A DNA stretch of 64,000 nucleotides from Ferrimonas balearica DSM 9799 (GTDB lineage: Bacteria > Pseudomonadota > Gammaproteobacteria > Enterobacterales > Shewanellaceae): contig NC_014541.1 of assembly GCF_000148645.1 (NCBI RefSeq), positions 248,001 to 312,000 of the forward strand. The letters are read 5' to 3'. Shown piece by piece: positions 8,678-21,362 of the stretch. The notes beneath the pieces are model-generated. The model did no database searches. It was not told the DNA's origin and worked only from the letters and a program-made list of their open reading frames with translations. The translations under genes were made by a program, and so were the position numbers. Positions within the stretch are counted from its first letter, which is position 1. Each line of letters opens with the position of its first letter.

Positions 8678-9110
8678 GGTTACCCCCACTAACGTGACGC
8701 TTCCGGCCGTGATTTCAAGGGGCTGCCGTCATCAGTCTGAAGCTGGCCCCGTCGAGATTTAGCATGCTACTCACTTGGCGGGAGCATGGGATGGATGTGT
8801 TTTCATTCTGTTACAACAGTCACATTTAATTCGTCGAACTCCATATCGATATAGACGTTTCTGCTTTGGCGCTTTGTTTCAATTTAGCTGGGCCGGGATT
8901 GCAAAGTAGGGCGAATTAACCTGCATCGTATTGATTCACATTGATACATTTCGAATATTGAATGCATAGCGTTTTTGCACTCTCAGAGATTCGATCGTTA
9001 TCAGCCGCAGGGGCATTCTCCACCACTTTTTCCTTGCAATAACAGGGCAGTAATCGCTCGAACAATCAGAGCGATACCGTCCGCAGGCTAAAAAGCGAAG
9101 GACATTGAGG
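8678..9110. other. 433-base divergent regulatory region (Crp-like gene / dmsA)
   Basis: No convincing gene is seen. The stretch is more AT-rich than the flanks and should hold promoters for both directions. It contains a CRP-like site at 8809-8824 and a weaker Fnr-like half-site pair, TTGATTCACATTGA, at 8931-8944, in which only the left half fits the TTGAT consensus. Confidence 0.6.
8809..8824. promoter_or_regulatory. CRP-like binding site upstream of dmsA
   Basis: TGTTACAACAGTCACA matches TGTGA-N6-TCACA at nine of ten conserved positions. In Shewanella, dms genes are known to need CRP, which makes the match sensible here; binding is not shown. Confidence 0.5.
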
Positions 9111-11657
9111 ATGGAACGTAGAAACTTTCTGAAACTGAGCGCGGCGTTCGGCGCCACAGCCACCGTCAGTGGCTGCGGCAACAGTGGTAGTGACAAACCG
9201 ACAGAGCCACCGAAACCCCCTGTTGAGTCTGGCGAGGTGTTGAACTGGTCAGCCTGTCTGGTGAACTGCGGTTCTAACTGCCCGATCAAGGTGTACAGCC
9301 AGGACGGCATCATCACCCGCATTGAGGCAGACCATGAAACCACCGATGAGTATGGGGTGAACCATCAGGTTCGGGCCTGTCCTCGTGGGCGTTCGCTGCG
9401 CCAGCGCACCTATGCAACGGATCGCCTGCGCACTCCGATGAAGCGGGTGGGCAAACGGGGTTCCGGCGAGTTTGTGGCGATCAGCTGGGAGCAGGCTCAC
9501 TCCGAAGTGGGTGCCAAGCTGAAACAGATCAGCGAAAACTACGGGCCGGAAGCGATCTACATGCATTACGGCACCGGCGCTTATTACGGCTTCTCGTCCA
9601 ATGTGGCCACCTGGGGACGGCTGTTGAACCTGAATGGCGGGTTCCTCGACCACCACTGGGATTACTCCTGGGCAGGCATCTATGCCGCCTGTATGGCGAC
9701 CTACGGCGACCAGTGGGACAGCCTGGTGGGCAGCAGCCTCAGTGATATCGTCCATTCCGACCTGTTTGTTGGTTTTGGCTTTAACCCGAACGAGATCCGC
9801 ATGAGTGGCAGTGGCGAAGGCTATGACTTCGTCAAGGCACTGGAGCAAAACCAGAAGGGTATAAAAGTCTGGATGGTGGAGCCGCGCTATACCGACTCGA
9901 TGCGGGGCAACGAGGATGAGTGGCTGGCGATTCGCCCGGGGACAGACGCCGCGCTGGTGGAGGCGGTGATTTACGAGATGATCCAGTCTGGCTGGGTCGA
10001 CCAGAACGCCAAGTCCTTCCTTGACCGGTATGCGGTGGGCTATGACCGCGCTTCTCTGGTTCAAACCAAAGCAGCCATTGAGCAAAACGACGACGCCTTT
10101 ATCGCGTCTCACGCTCAGTACATCGACCCGGATCAGAACTATCACGACTACATCATGGGCCAGGGTGCCTTCGCGGCCGATGGGGCGAAAACCCCTCAGT
10201 GGGCGGCGGCGATCTGCGGGGTGCCGGAAACGCGCATCAAGCAGTTGGCGCAAGCCATCATGGCGGCTGATGCTCCCTATATCATCGCGGGAGCCGGGAT
10301 CAGCCGTCACGCCAATGGCGATCAGGCCACCCGGGCGGTCTACACCCTCGCCATTATGACCGGCAAGATCGGTCAGGCGGGTGTAAACAGCGGTGCCATG
10401 CCGTTGACCTATGGATTTGGGGTGGCGGGGATGCCTACCGGCACCAACCCGGTGGACATCACCATTCCGGTCTTTACCTGGTCGGAAGCGGTGGTGCGGG
10501 GTGAAACCTTCACCGGCACCAATAAAGGCGTGCGTTACAAGGTCAGCGGCACACAGGAGAGGGTGGACAACAACCCGGCGGCGCTGGGCACCAACATCAA
10601 AGCGATCATCAACTGCGCCGGTAATGCCCTGATCAATCAGCACTCTGACAGCAACGCCACGGCAGCGATCCTTGAGGATGAGTCCCTTTGCGAGCTGATT
10701 GTGGTCAGTGATTGTTGGATGACGCCCTCCGCCAAGTTTGCCGATTACCTGCTGCCGGACAGCACCTGGCTGGAGAGTGAGGACTACGCCAGCGACAGTT
10801 ATGCCGCCGGGCAGATGGCGTACGCCACCTTTATGAGCACCTCATTGAAGCCGCTGGGGGAGTCCCGGTCGATGTTTGATATCTGCGCCGGTATTGCCGA
10901 CGCGATGGGGGTAGGGGAGCAGTTCACCGAAGGGCTGACGGGCAAGCAGTGGTGCGAAAAGCTGTACCAGAAAACCCGCGAGATGCACCCGGATGTCGAT
11001 ATGCCGGAAAGCTACGAAGCCGCCCAGAAGGTTGGGGTGTTCCGCAAGTATATGCCGGCACCGTATGTGGCTTATCAGGCCTACATTCAGGACCCGGAAG
11101 CCAACCCGCGGCCCACCCTCTCCGGCAAGTTCGAGATCTTCTCCCTGTCCCTGGCGCGTAAGGCCGCCACCTGGGAGCTGCCCAGCGGCGATCAGATCAC
11201 GCCACTGCCCCAATATGTGGTGACCTGGGAGGGCTACGAGGATCAGGAAGCGATCGATGCGGGTTACCCGTTGCAGCTGTGTGGCTACCACACCAAGGGC
11301 CGTACCCACTCCAGTTTCCATAACGTTCCCTGGCTGCGTGAAGCGGTGGAAGACGCCGTGTGGCTGAACCCTCTCGATGCGGCGGAGCGGGGAATTAACG
11401 ATGGAGATCGGGTCCATGTCTACAACCCACGCGGCACCATTGAGCTGCCTGCCCGCCTGACACCCCGTGTCACGCCTGGCGTGTGTGCGCTTGGGCAGGG
11501 GGCCTGGTATCAGCCTGATCCGAGCGGCAAGCTGGGGCCATCTGGCCATGTGGTGGATATCGGCGGTTGCATCAACACGCTGACCAAGGTCCACCCCTCA
11601 CCGGTGACCAAAGGAAACCCACAGCACACCAACCGGGTGCAGGTACAGAAGGCTTAA
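9111..11657 (+). CDS. dmsA: DMSO reductase-type molybdopterin oxidoreductase, catalytic subunit DmsA
   Basis: The 848-residue catalytic subunit reduces DMSO or a similar S/N-oxide at a bis-MGD molybdenum centre. ATG 9111 is preferred to an in-frame TTG six bases earlier (AAGGA at 9098-9102). The leader MERRNFLKLSAAFGATATV has a twin-arginine motif and ends in SGC (Cys22), so the protein looks like a Tat-exported lipoprotein. An FS0 [4Fe-4S] motif follows: Cys49, Cys53, Cys57 and Cys90 (ACLVNCGSNCP; RACPRGRSLRQR). GGFLDHHWDYSWAG aligns with the region of DmsA that supplies the serine ligand to Mo. The C-terminal MGD-binding domain (GYHTKGRTHSSFHNVPWLRE) is intact. First gene of dmsA-dmsB-torD-like-dmsH-like, regulated probably by CRP or the divergent Crp-like protein. 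A selenate or thiosulfate-type substrate is less likely. Confidence 0.93.
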   Translation: MERRNFLKLSAAFGATATVSGCGNSGSDKPTEPPKPPVESGEVLNWSACLVNCGSNCPIKVYSQDGIITRIEADHETTDEYGVNHQVRACPRGRSLRQRTYATDRLRTPMKRVGKRGSGEFVAISWEQAHSEVGAKLKQISENYGPEAIYMHYGTGAYYGFSSNVATWGRLLNLNGGFLDHHWDYSWAGIYAACMATYGDQWDSLVGSSLSDIVHSDLFVGFGFNPNEIRMSGSGEGYDFVKALEQNQKGIKVWMVEPRYTDSMRGNEDEWLAIRPGTDAALVEAVIYEMIQSGWVDQNAKSFLDRYAVGYDRASLVQTKAAIEQNDDAFIASHAQYIDPDQNYHDYIMGQGAFAADGAKTPQWAAAICGVPETRIKQLAQAIMAADAPYIIAGAGISRHANGDQATRAVYTLAIMTGKIGQAGVNSGAMPLTYGFGVAGMPTGTNPVDITIPVFTWSEAVVRGETFTGTNKGVRYKVSGTQERVDNNPAALGTNIKAIINCAGNALINQHSDSNATAAILEDESLCELIVVSDCWMTPSAKFADYLLPDSTWLESEDYASDSYAAGQMAYATFMSTSLKPLGESRSMFDICAGIADAMGVGEQFTEGLTGKQWCEKLYQKTREMHPDVDMPESYEAAQKVGVFRKYMPAPYVAYQAYIQDPEANPRPTLSGKFEIFSLSLARKAATWELPSGDQITPLPQYVVTWEGYEDQEAIDAGYPLQLCGYHTKGRTHSSFHNVPWLREAVEDAVWLNPLDAAERGINDGDRVHVYNPRGTIELPARLTPRVTPGVCALGQGAWYQPDPSGKLGPSGHVVDIGGCINTLTKVHPSPVTKGNPQHTNRVQVQKA

Positions 11658-11669
11658 GGGGGATTGAAG

Positions 11670-12347
11670 ATGAGCAACAGCACTCAATACGGTTTCTACT
11701 TTGACAGCAGTAAATGCACCGGCTGCAAAACCTGCCATATCGCCTGTAAAGACCGGATGGTGGGGATAACCCGCAACAAAGATGATGTGGTCAATGCCGG
11801 TGTGGCAGATCTGCCCGGCATGCTGTGGCGGCGGGTGTATGAGTATGGCGGGGGCAGCTGGTCGCAAAACAGTGATAACAGCTACAACCAGAATGTCTTT
11901 GCTTACTATGCCTCGCTGGGTTGTAACCACTGCTCCGAACCGGTTTGCGTCAAAACCTGCCCTACCGGAGCGATGCACAAGCGTGAACAGGATGGCCTGG
12001 TGTTGGTGGATGAGTCCCTCTGCATCGGCTGTCAGAGCTGTGCGCAGGCCTGTCCTTACGATGCTCCGCAGATCGATGCGGCCCGTAAGATCATGACCAA
12101 GTGCGATGGCTGTCATGACCGACTGGAGCAGGGCCGCAAGCCCATCTGTGTTGAAAGCTGCCCTTTGCGGGCACTGGATTTCGACACCATGGAGAACCTG
12201 CGCCATCGCTATGGCGAGGGGGACGGGCACTTTGCACCGCTACCGGCAGCGTCGATCACCCAGCCAAACCTGATCGTCAAGGCACCGAAACACGCCCAGG
12301 CCAGCGGTTCCTCTGCGGGCAAGGTTCTTAACGTTCGCGAGGTGTAA
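11670..12347 (+). CDS. dmsB: DmsB-type four [4Fe-4S] cluster electron-transfer subunit
   Basis: A 225-residue ferredoxin-like subunit that wires electrons into DmsA. Four cysteine groups are visible: CTGCKTCHIAC, CNHCSEPVCVKTC, CIGCQSCAQAC, and CDGC with CVESC, sixteen cysteines in all, as in DmsB/NrfC/PhsB-type proteins. No signal peptide is present, as expected for a subunit that rides on the folded Tat substrate. ATG 11670 is chosen over TTG 11664 because AAGGGGG at 11656-11662 is correctly spaced. It begins 12 bases after the dmsA stop. The usual third subunit, a DmsC membrane anchor, is not encoded next to it. Confidence 0.93.
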   Translation: MSNSTQYGFYFDSSKCTGCKTCHIACKDRMVGITRNKDDVVNAGVADLPGMLWRRVYEYGGGSWSQNSDNSYNQNVFAYYASLGCNHCSEPVCVKTCPTGAMHKREQDGLVLVDESLCIGCQSCAQACPYDAPQIDAARKIMTKCDGCHDRLEQGRKPICVESCPLRALDFDTMENLRHRYGEGDGHFAPLPAASITQPNLIVKAPKHAQASGSSAGKVLNVREV

Positions 12348-12414
12348 TCGACCATGCAGAGGCGCTGCGGCTTGTGGCGTCTCTGCGTTTTCGTTTTCAG
12401 GGAGAAGCACGCTG

Positions 12415-13077
12415 ATGTTGGCGAAATCACAGTTGGAAGGGTTGGAAGCTGGGGCCCACCTGTTCCACTCCATTTTTATGAAGGCGCCAGAGCGCCACAC
12501 CGTTAATCAATTGCAGGATAAGAGCTTAATCTCAGCCTGGTCGGAGATTGGGGGCGCCGGTGAGCGCACAGAAACGGGCCTGGCCCTGTTATTGCAGTTT
12601 GTGGAGCAGTGGCAGGCCAGCGACATGCAGCTGGTGGCCCTGAAGCTGGACTTCAGCCGCCTCTTTATTGGCCCGGGCCAGCCTTTGGCTCCGCCCTGGG
12701 GGTCGGTCTACCTTGACGCCTCGTCGCTGTTAAACAGCGAATCCACTTTGGCGTTTGCGGAATTTCTGCGTCAAAACGACATCCGAGTGGCACAGCAAAG
12801 CAACGAGCCGCTCGACCATATCGGCATACAGTTCGTGGTATTGGCTTTTTTGTTGAGCCAGTTGGCTGAGAAACCCGGCTGTGACACGGCGTTGAATCGC
12901 AGTAAAACGCTGCTTTCCGACTTTATGCTGCCCTGGGCCGACCGTTGCCTTGAGCTGGCGGAGTATCAGGCAAACACACAGTACTACAAAGGGTTTGTGG
13001 TACTGGCGCGTCAGTACTTGCTGCACCTAAGGCGGCTGTTTGGCGTAGGCGATACTGCCGTGCCGCTGTTTCACTGA
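12415..13077 (+). CDS. TorD/DmsD-family molybdoenzyme maturation chaperone (DmsG-like)
   Basis: A 220-residue all-helical TorD-family chaperone, which binds the Tat leader of a molybdoenzyme and holds it until cofactor is inserted. The diagnostic stretch DFSRLFIGPGQPLAPPWGSVYLD carries the family's LF-x-GPG-x4-P-x-GSVYLD signature (about 80-102). Its place directly after dmsAB makes the DmsA leader its likely client; in the Shewanella dmsEFABGH operon the same position is dmsG. AGGGAGAA about 12 bases upstream is the ribosome site. Its TGA overlaps the next start (TGATG). Confidence 0.88.
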   Translation: MLAKSQLEGLEAGAHLFHSIFMKAPERHTVNQLQDKSLISAWSEIGGAGERTETGLALLLQFVEQWQASDMQLVALKLDFSRLFIGPGQPLAPPWGSVYLDASSLLNSESTLAFAEFLRQNDIRVAQQSNEPLDHIGIQFVVLAFLLSQLAEKPGCDTALNRSKTLLSDFMLPWADRCLELAEYQANTQYYKGFVVLARQYLLHLRRLFGVGDTAVPLFH

Positions 13078-13544
13078 TGTCATTTATCGGAGCGGTTGGG
13101 CAGCAATGGCAAAAGGCCCAACTGTCACAGCGCTTGCAGCTGGCCCTGATGCCGCGCCCTTCACTGAACTATCTGTTTACCGGTGCCACTGACAGGGAGA
13201 CATTGAGCCACCTGGTGGCGGCTTTGGTGTTTAGCGAAGGCAAGCCCGATTGGCTGGTGCTGGATGCCGAACATGAGCGGCAACCACTCTCCGCCTGGGA
13301 CACCATGGACTGCCTTCTGCTCAGCTGCACTCTTTTGTCCACCCGTGCCTGCAGTCCTGAGGGGCTGAGCCAGGCCGAGCAACTGGTGATGACGCTGGCA
13401 GAGGTGTGGGCGTCGGAGCTGGAGCGCCATGTTGACCATGGTGACGCCAAACGGGATGGGTGCGAGGCTCTGTTACGGCTTATCGCGGCCCTAAAGGTGC
13501 AACAGCAGGTACGACGCCAGCGTTCGAGGAACATGACCGGGTAA
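13077..13544 (+). CDS. Small DmsH-like accessory protein of unknown function
   Basis: A 155-residue soluble protein, not recognised by motif. It starts within the stop of the chaperone gene (TGATG), so the two are translationally coupled, and it closes the dms operon before a bidirectional terminator. It has no signal peptide or membrane segment and is predicted mainly helical with an Arg-rich tail. In Shewanella oneidensis the last gene of the dms operon, dmsH, has the same position and similar small size with unknown function; homology is inferred from position only. Confidence 0.7.
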   Translation: MSFIGAVGQQWQKAQLSQRLQLALMPRPSLNYLFTGATDRETLSHLVAALVFSEGKPDWLVLDAEHERQPLSAWDTMDCLLLSCTLLSTRACSPEGLSQAEQLVMTLAEVWASELERHVDHGDAKRDGCEALLRLIAALKVQQQVRRQRSRNMTG

Positions 13545-13576
13545 AAAAGAAGGCCGCATTATGCGGCCTTCTTTTC
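13545..13576. terminator. Bidirectional intrinsic terminator between dms operon and trmA
   Basis: AAAGAAGGCCGCAT and ATGCGGCCTTCTTT arms form a perfect stem with A and T runs on either side, so it can end transcription from both strands. It abuts the stop codon of trmA. Confidence 0.92.
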
Positions 13577-14670
13577 TATTTGATGCGCTCCAGCAGCACA
13601 CCCGCTTCCATATGGTGGGTGTAGGGGAACTGATCGAACAGTGCCAGACGACTCAGCTTGTGGGTTTGGCTGAGGGTCTTCAGGTTCTCCAGCAACGTCT
13701 CCGGATTGCAGGAGATATAGAGGATGCGGTCGTAGCCCTGCACCATCTTTTCGGTCGCCGGGTCGAGGCCGGCGCGCGGCGGGTCAACAAAGATGGTGTT
13801 GCAGCGGTAGCCGGACAGGTCGATCCCCTTCAGACGCCGGAACTCGCGCACCCCGTTGATGGCGTCGGTAAAGTCCTCGGCAGACATCCGCAGGATGGTG
13901 ACGTTATCGATGTTGTTCTTGGCGATGTTGTACTGTGCCGCTTCCACCGACGGCTTGGCCAGTTCAGTAGCCAGAACTCGCTCAAAGTTCTGTGCCAGCG
14001 CCAGAGAGAAGTTACCGTTGCCGCAGTACAGTTCCAGCAGGTCGCCATCGCTGTTACGGGTCGCATCGACCGCCCACTCCAGCATCTTCTCGGCGACCTT
14101 GCCGTTGGGCTGAGTAAAGGCGTTCTCGATCTGACGATAGTGGTAAGGCTGGCCATGGACGTGCAGCACTTCGTCGACGTAGTCCTGCTCCAGAGTGACC
14201 TTTTGCTTACGAGCGCGACCGATAAAGTGCACCTTGTTGTCCCAGCGGGCGCGCAGTTCACGAATGGCATCACACCAGGCGTCGTCCAGCTGGCGGTGGT
14301 AGAGCAGACTGATCACCAGCTCACCGCTGAGGGTGGAGAGGAAATCCACCTGGAACAGCTTGCGGCGCAGTACCGGGTCCGGCTTCAGGGCTTCGATCAG
14401 GCGCGGCATGTATTCATTGATCAACGCGCTGGCGGGCAGGTATTGGGTCACCTCTACCTTGGCCTGCTGGGTTTGATCGAACATGATGTAGTTCAGGTCA
14501 TCACCGTCGTGCCAAACCCGGAACTCGGCGCGCATACGATAATGCTCAGGCTCGGATGGAAACACCTCCAGCTCCGGCGCGTTAAACGGCGCAAACAGCG
14601 CACGCATGCGCTCGCATTTTTCATCGAGCTGGGTTTGATATTGACGGGGATCGAGGGCAGCCAGATCCAT
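13576..14670 (-). CDS. trmA: tRNA (uracil-5-)-methyltransferase TrmA
   Basis: The 364-residue enzyme forms ribothymidine at position 54 of the tRNA T-loop using S-adenosylmethionine, as an RNA m5U methyltransferase. The SAM site [15 protein letters not shown], the DPPRAGLD motif, the catalytic YISCNPETL with Cys321, and the C-terminal base motif HHMEAGVLL with Glu355 are all present and positioned as in E. coli TrmA (366 residues). There is no N-terminal TRAM domain or iron-sulfur site, which separates it from RlmC/RlmD. It is transcribed alone, divergent from murI. In E. coli trmA also neighbours the btuB-murI-rrnB region; here btuB is absent. Confidence 0.97.
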   Translation of the reverse strand: MDLAALDPRQYQTQLDEKCERMRALFAPFNAPELEVFPSEPEHYRMRAEFRVWHDGDDLNYIMFDQTQQAKVEVTQYLPASALINEYMPRLIEALKPDPVLRRKLFQVDFLSTLSGELVISLLYHRQLDDAWCDAIRELRARWDNKVHFIGRARKQKVTLEQDYVDEVLHVHGQPYHYRQIENAFTQPNGKVAEKMLEWAVDATRNSDGDLLELYCGNGNFSLALAQNFERVLATELAKPSVEAAQYNIAKNNIDNVTILRMSAEDFTDAINGVREFRRLKGIDLSGYRCNTIFVDPPRAGLDPATEKMVQGYDRILYISCNPETLLENLKTLSQTHKLSRLALFDQFPYTHHMEAGVLLERIK

Positions 14671-14840
14671 CAGGGTCTCCAGTGAGCTTGTTCTTTAAAG
14701 GGGGCAAATTCTAATCACCCGGCGCGGCAAGTCCAGCACTGTGACGGGGTATGCTGCCAGACCGGGACAACGTCAGTGGAACACAGTAGGATCCACTCAG
14801 CACTCTGTTTACTGATTCTAACGGCTAATACCAATAACTC

Positions 14841-15617
14841 ATGGGCGCAATCCTACTCTTTGATTCCGGCCTTGGTGGCCTCACCATTTACCAGCATATC
14901 CGTCAGGCGTTGCCGAATCGGCGGTACCGCTACCTGGCAGACAACGCCCGTTTCCCTTATGGCGAACTGGCACCGGATGAATTGGTGCAGGGCTGCGTTG
15001 ACCTGATCCGGGCGCAGATGGCCGAGGAGCCGATCGATCTGGTGGTGATCGCCTGTAACAGTGCCAGCACCCTGGTATTGGAACCATTGCGAGCGGCCAT
15101 CGACTGTCCGGTGGTGGGGGTCGTGCCCGCCATCAAGCCGGCGGCAGCCATGAGCCACCGTAAAGTGATCGGCTTGCTGGCGACCCCGGGCACTGTACGT
15201 CGTCCCTATACCGATGAGTTGGCCGCCCAGTTTGCTGCGGACTGCGAATTGGTCCGCCTCGGCAGCAGTGAATTGGTATGGCTGGCGGAGCAGAAGCTGG
15301 CGGGGCAACCGGTGAGCTGCAGTCAGCTGGAGCCCATCCTTGGCGAATTTCTGCAACGCCAGCCGGATGTCGTGGTGTTGGGCTGTACCCATTTCCCTCT
15401 ATTAAGGGAGGAGATCGGCCAGGTATTGGGGCCTCAGGTGCGCCTGATTGACTCCGGTGCGGCCATTGCCCGGCGGGTCAGCCAGCTTTTGGGCGGTGAA
15501 GAGAAGGAAGGGGCCGTTTTTGCCGCCTCGTTTTTCCATACTGGGGAGGCGCCGGCGCCCTCAGCAACCGTTTATTTGCGGGAACAGGGCTTTTCCAACG
15601 TGGAAAAATGGCGCTAA
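14841..15617 (+). CDS. murI: Glutamate racemase MurI
   Basis: A 258-residue cofactor-independent racemase supplying D-glutamate for peptidoglycan. The N-terminal DSGLGGLT substrate loop, ACNSAST with Cys72 and LGCTHFPLL with Cys182 are the two-cysteine active site of the family. Length is normal (the N-terminal extension of the E. coli protein is missing). It lies directly upstream of the rRNA operon as in E. coli; no clear terminator separates them. Confidence 0.96.
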   Translation: MGAILLFDSGLGGLTIYQHIRQALPNRRYRYLADNARFPYGELAPDELVQGCVDLIRAQMAEEPIDLVVIACNSASTLVLEPLRAAIDCPVVGVVPAIKPAAAMSHRKVIGLLATPGTVRRPYTDELAAQFAADCELVRLGSSELVWLAEQKLAGQPVSCSQLEPILGEFLQRQPDVVVLGCTHFPLLREEIGQVLGPQVRLIDSGAAIARRVSQLLGGEEKEGAVFAASFFHTGEAPAPSATVYLREQGFSNVEKWR

Positions 15618-15692
15618 AACCCCCAATCTGCTCGGTTGCTAGGCGAGTTGGTCGGTAACTGCGCAGTCGAAACGTTTTTCTTAAATTCCCCC

Positions 15693-15720
15693 TTGCCGCC
15701 GCCGAATTCCGCCCTATAAT
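15693..15720 (+). promoter_or_regulatory. rRNA operon promoter, upstream copy (P1-like)
   Basis: TTGCCG (15693-15698), 16-base spacer, TATAAT (15715-15720), then a GC-rich GCGCTCCC discriminator typical of stringently controlled rrn promoters. An A/T-rich stretch just upstream could act as an UP element. Confidence 0.75.
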
Positions 15721-15829
15721 GCGCTCCCTGTCGACGGGGCAAAGCGGAACACAAAACGCTGAGCCACCAAGGCCTCCAAGAGGTCCTGGTTAAAACTTAG
15801 ACGGTCGGAAAGGAAAGTGAAAAACGCCC

Positions 15830-15857
15830 TTGACGATGACGGAGAAACGCGTAGAAT
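15830..15857 (+). promoter_or_regulatory. rRNA operon promoter, downstream copy
   Basis: TTGACG (15830-15835), 16-base spacer, TAGAAT (15852-15857), then GCGCCTCC, the classical rrn P1 discriminator. It lies about 165 bases before 16S. Confidence 0.85.
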
Positions 15858-15882
15858 GCGCCTCCTGCCTCGAGTGAGGCAA

Positions 15883-15895
15883 CGCTCTTTAACAA
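15883..15895 (+). promoter_or_regulatory. boxA antitermination site in the rRNA leader
   Basis: CGCTCTTTAACAA matches the NusB/S10 boxA consensus (TGCTCTTTAACAA). A second copy lies in the 16S-23S spacer at 17651-17662. Confidence 0.85.
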
Positions 15896-16022
15896 GTTAT
15901 CAGACAATCTGTGTGGGCACTCACGCAGTGTTGAGAAATCATCATTTTCTCGATGCTACTGAGTGACACCAAGTTAATTCAGTATTCATTGAGTAGCTTC
16001 TACGGAAGCAAATCAAAATCTT

Positions 16023-17575
<1,553 letters not shown>

Positions 17576-17860
17576 ACGACATGAATTCTTGCCTGCGTCG
17601 AGTGTTCACACAGATTGTCTGAGTCAATGCGAAAGTGTTGATTTGGAACCGTTCTTTAACAATTTGGATAAGCTGATAAATTTCTCGAGAAATTGTAAGA
17701 GTAAACTTCTTGCAAGTGTCTTGATATCCGGCGACTCAGCGAAAGCTGAGTAACGAAACATTTGGTTGCGTCATATGCGTAATGTGCTTTGCAAAGCTCA
17801 TTACGGTTGCAACGAGATTTGGTTCTACCAAAGCTCAAGCAAGACCCCTTGGGGTTGTAT
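17576..17860 (+). other. 16S-23S spacer without tRNA
   Basis: 285 bases with a boxA (GTTCTTTAACAA, 17651-17662) but no tRNA-Ile, -Ala or -Glu gene. Sequences next to the 23S ends (TTGTATGGTTAAG and CTTAACCATACAA) pair to form the RNase III processing stem. Confidence 0.85.
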
Positions 17861-20749
<2,889 letters not shown>

Positions 20750-20838
20750 ACAACACCCAAGTGGTTTTGTTTGTCGGATATCCGACCTTGTAAGAAGCTC
20801 TTACATCGAGAAACAGCTTTTCCGAATTGTACGATTTT

Positions 20839-20956
20839 TGCCTGGTGGCAATAGCGTCGTGGCCCCACCTGATCCCATGCCGAACTCAGAAGTGAAACGC
20901 GACCGCGCCGATGGTAGTGTGGCAGTTGCCATGCGAGAGTAGGTCACCGCCAGGCT
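20839..20956 (+). rRNA. 5S ribosomal RNA
   Basis: About 118 bases, TGCCTGGTGG to CCGCCAGGC, with the loop CCGAACTCAGAAGTGAAACG and GATGGTAGTGTGG conserved. It follows 23S by about 90 bases. Confidence 0.97.
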
Positions 20957-20969
20957 CCATTTTAAGTGC

Positions 20970-21046
20970 GGAGTGGTAGTTCAGTTGGTTAGAATACCGG
21001 CCTGTCACGCCGGGGGTCGCGGGTTCGAGTCCCGTCCACTCCGCCA
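20970..21046 (+). tRNA. tRNA-Asp (GTC)
   Basis: A 77-base cloverleaf with encoded CCA: acceptor GGAGTGG/CCACTCC, anticodon GTC at 21004-21006 in CTGTCAC, T arm GGGTTCGAGTCCC. It is 13 bases downstream of 5S and co-transcribed with the rRNA, as in E. coli rrnC/rrnH. Its last 11 bases and the seven bases after it recur at 21294 and 21717. Confidence 0.98.
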
Positions 21047-21056
21047 TCTATAACGA

Positions 21057-21087
21057 AGAACCCAGCCTAACGGCTGGGTTTTTTCGT
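21057..21087 (+). terminator. Intrinsic terminator of the rRNA operon
   Basis: AACCCAGCC / GGCTGGGTT stem with a TAAC loop and six T. The breakpoint of the downstream 423-base duplication lies inside this hairpin loop, so the second copy of the terminator lacks its 5' arm. Confidence 0.92.
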
Positions 21088-21293
21088 TTCTGGCTTTTGG
21101 ACGGTGTCGAGGTTCGTGCGTCCACTGCGTTGGTAACACATCCATGTGGGATCCCTCCTGTCGGCATCCCTGCCTCCAGCTCACAGGACTGCGATGCGTC
21201 GCATCGGTTCCTGTTCGCCCCTGGTGCTCCCCTCCGCTCGGCATCCCTGCCTCGCGCTCAAGTGCTGCGTTGCTTTGCAACGGTCACTTTCGC

Positions 21294-21311
21294 CCACTCC
21301 GCCATCTATAA
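21294..21311 (+). pseudogene. tRNA-Asp 3' fragment
   Basis: CCACTCCGCCATCTATAA is identical to 21036-21053, the last 11 bases of tRNA-Asp (acceptor arm and CCA) plus seven flanking bases. The rest of the tRNA is missing. A second copy is at 21717-21734. It may be the relic of a deleted extra tRNA-Asp copy or an integration scar. Confidence 0.75.
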
Positions 21312-21315
21312 AGAG

Positions 21316-21362
21316 AAAGCCTGAGGCTGGGCGCCCCCTTCGAAAGAGTCAGGCTTTTTTCT
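21316..21362 (+). terminator. Terminator-like hairpin in repeat unit 1
   Basis: AAAGCCTGA and TCAGGCTTT arms around a 24-base loop, followed by a T-rich run. It follows the tRNA fragment just as a terminator follows the true tRNA gene. Confidence 0.7.

Noticed and set aside
8931..8944. Fnr box TTGATTCACATTGA upstream of dmsA
   Set aside because: Only the left half fits; the right half ATTGA matches the expected ATCAA poorly.
14671..14840. Cobalamin riboswitch or btuB remnant between trmA and murI
   Set aside because: btuB lies here in E. coli, but no B12-box-like sequence or coding remnant is visible.
21294..21311. tRNA 3' fragments as att sites of an integrated element
   Set aside because: The interval between the tRNA and the fragments is only a few hundred bases with no integrase or cargo, so a present element is not supported; an old scar remains possible and is kept only as an option in the findings.
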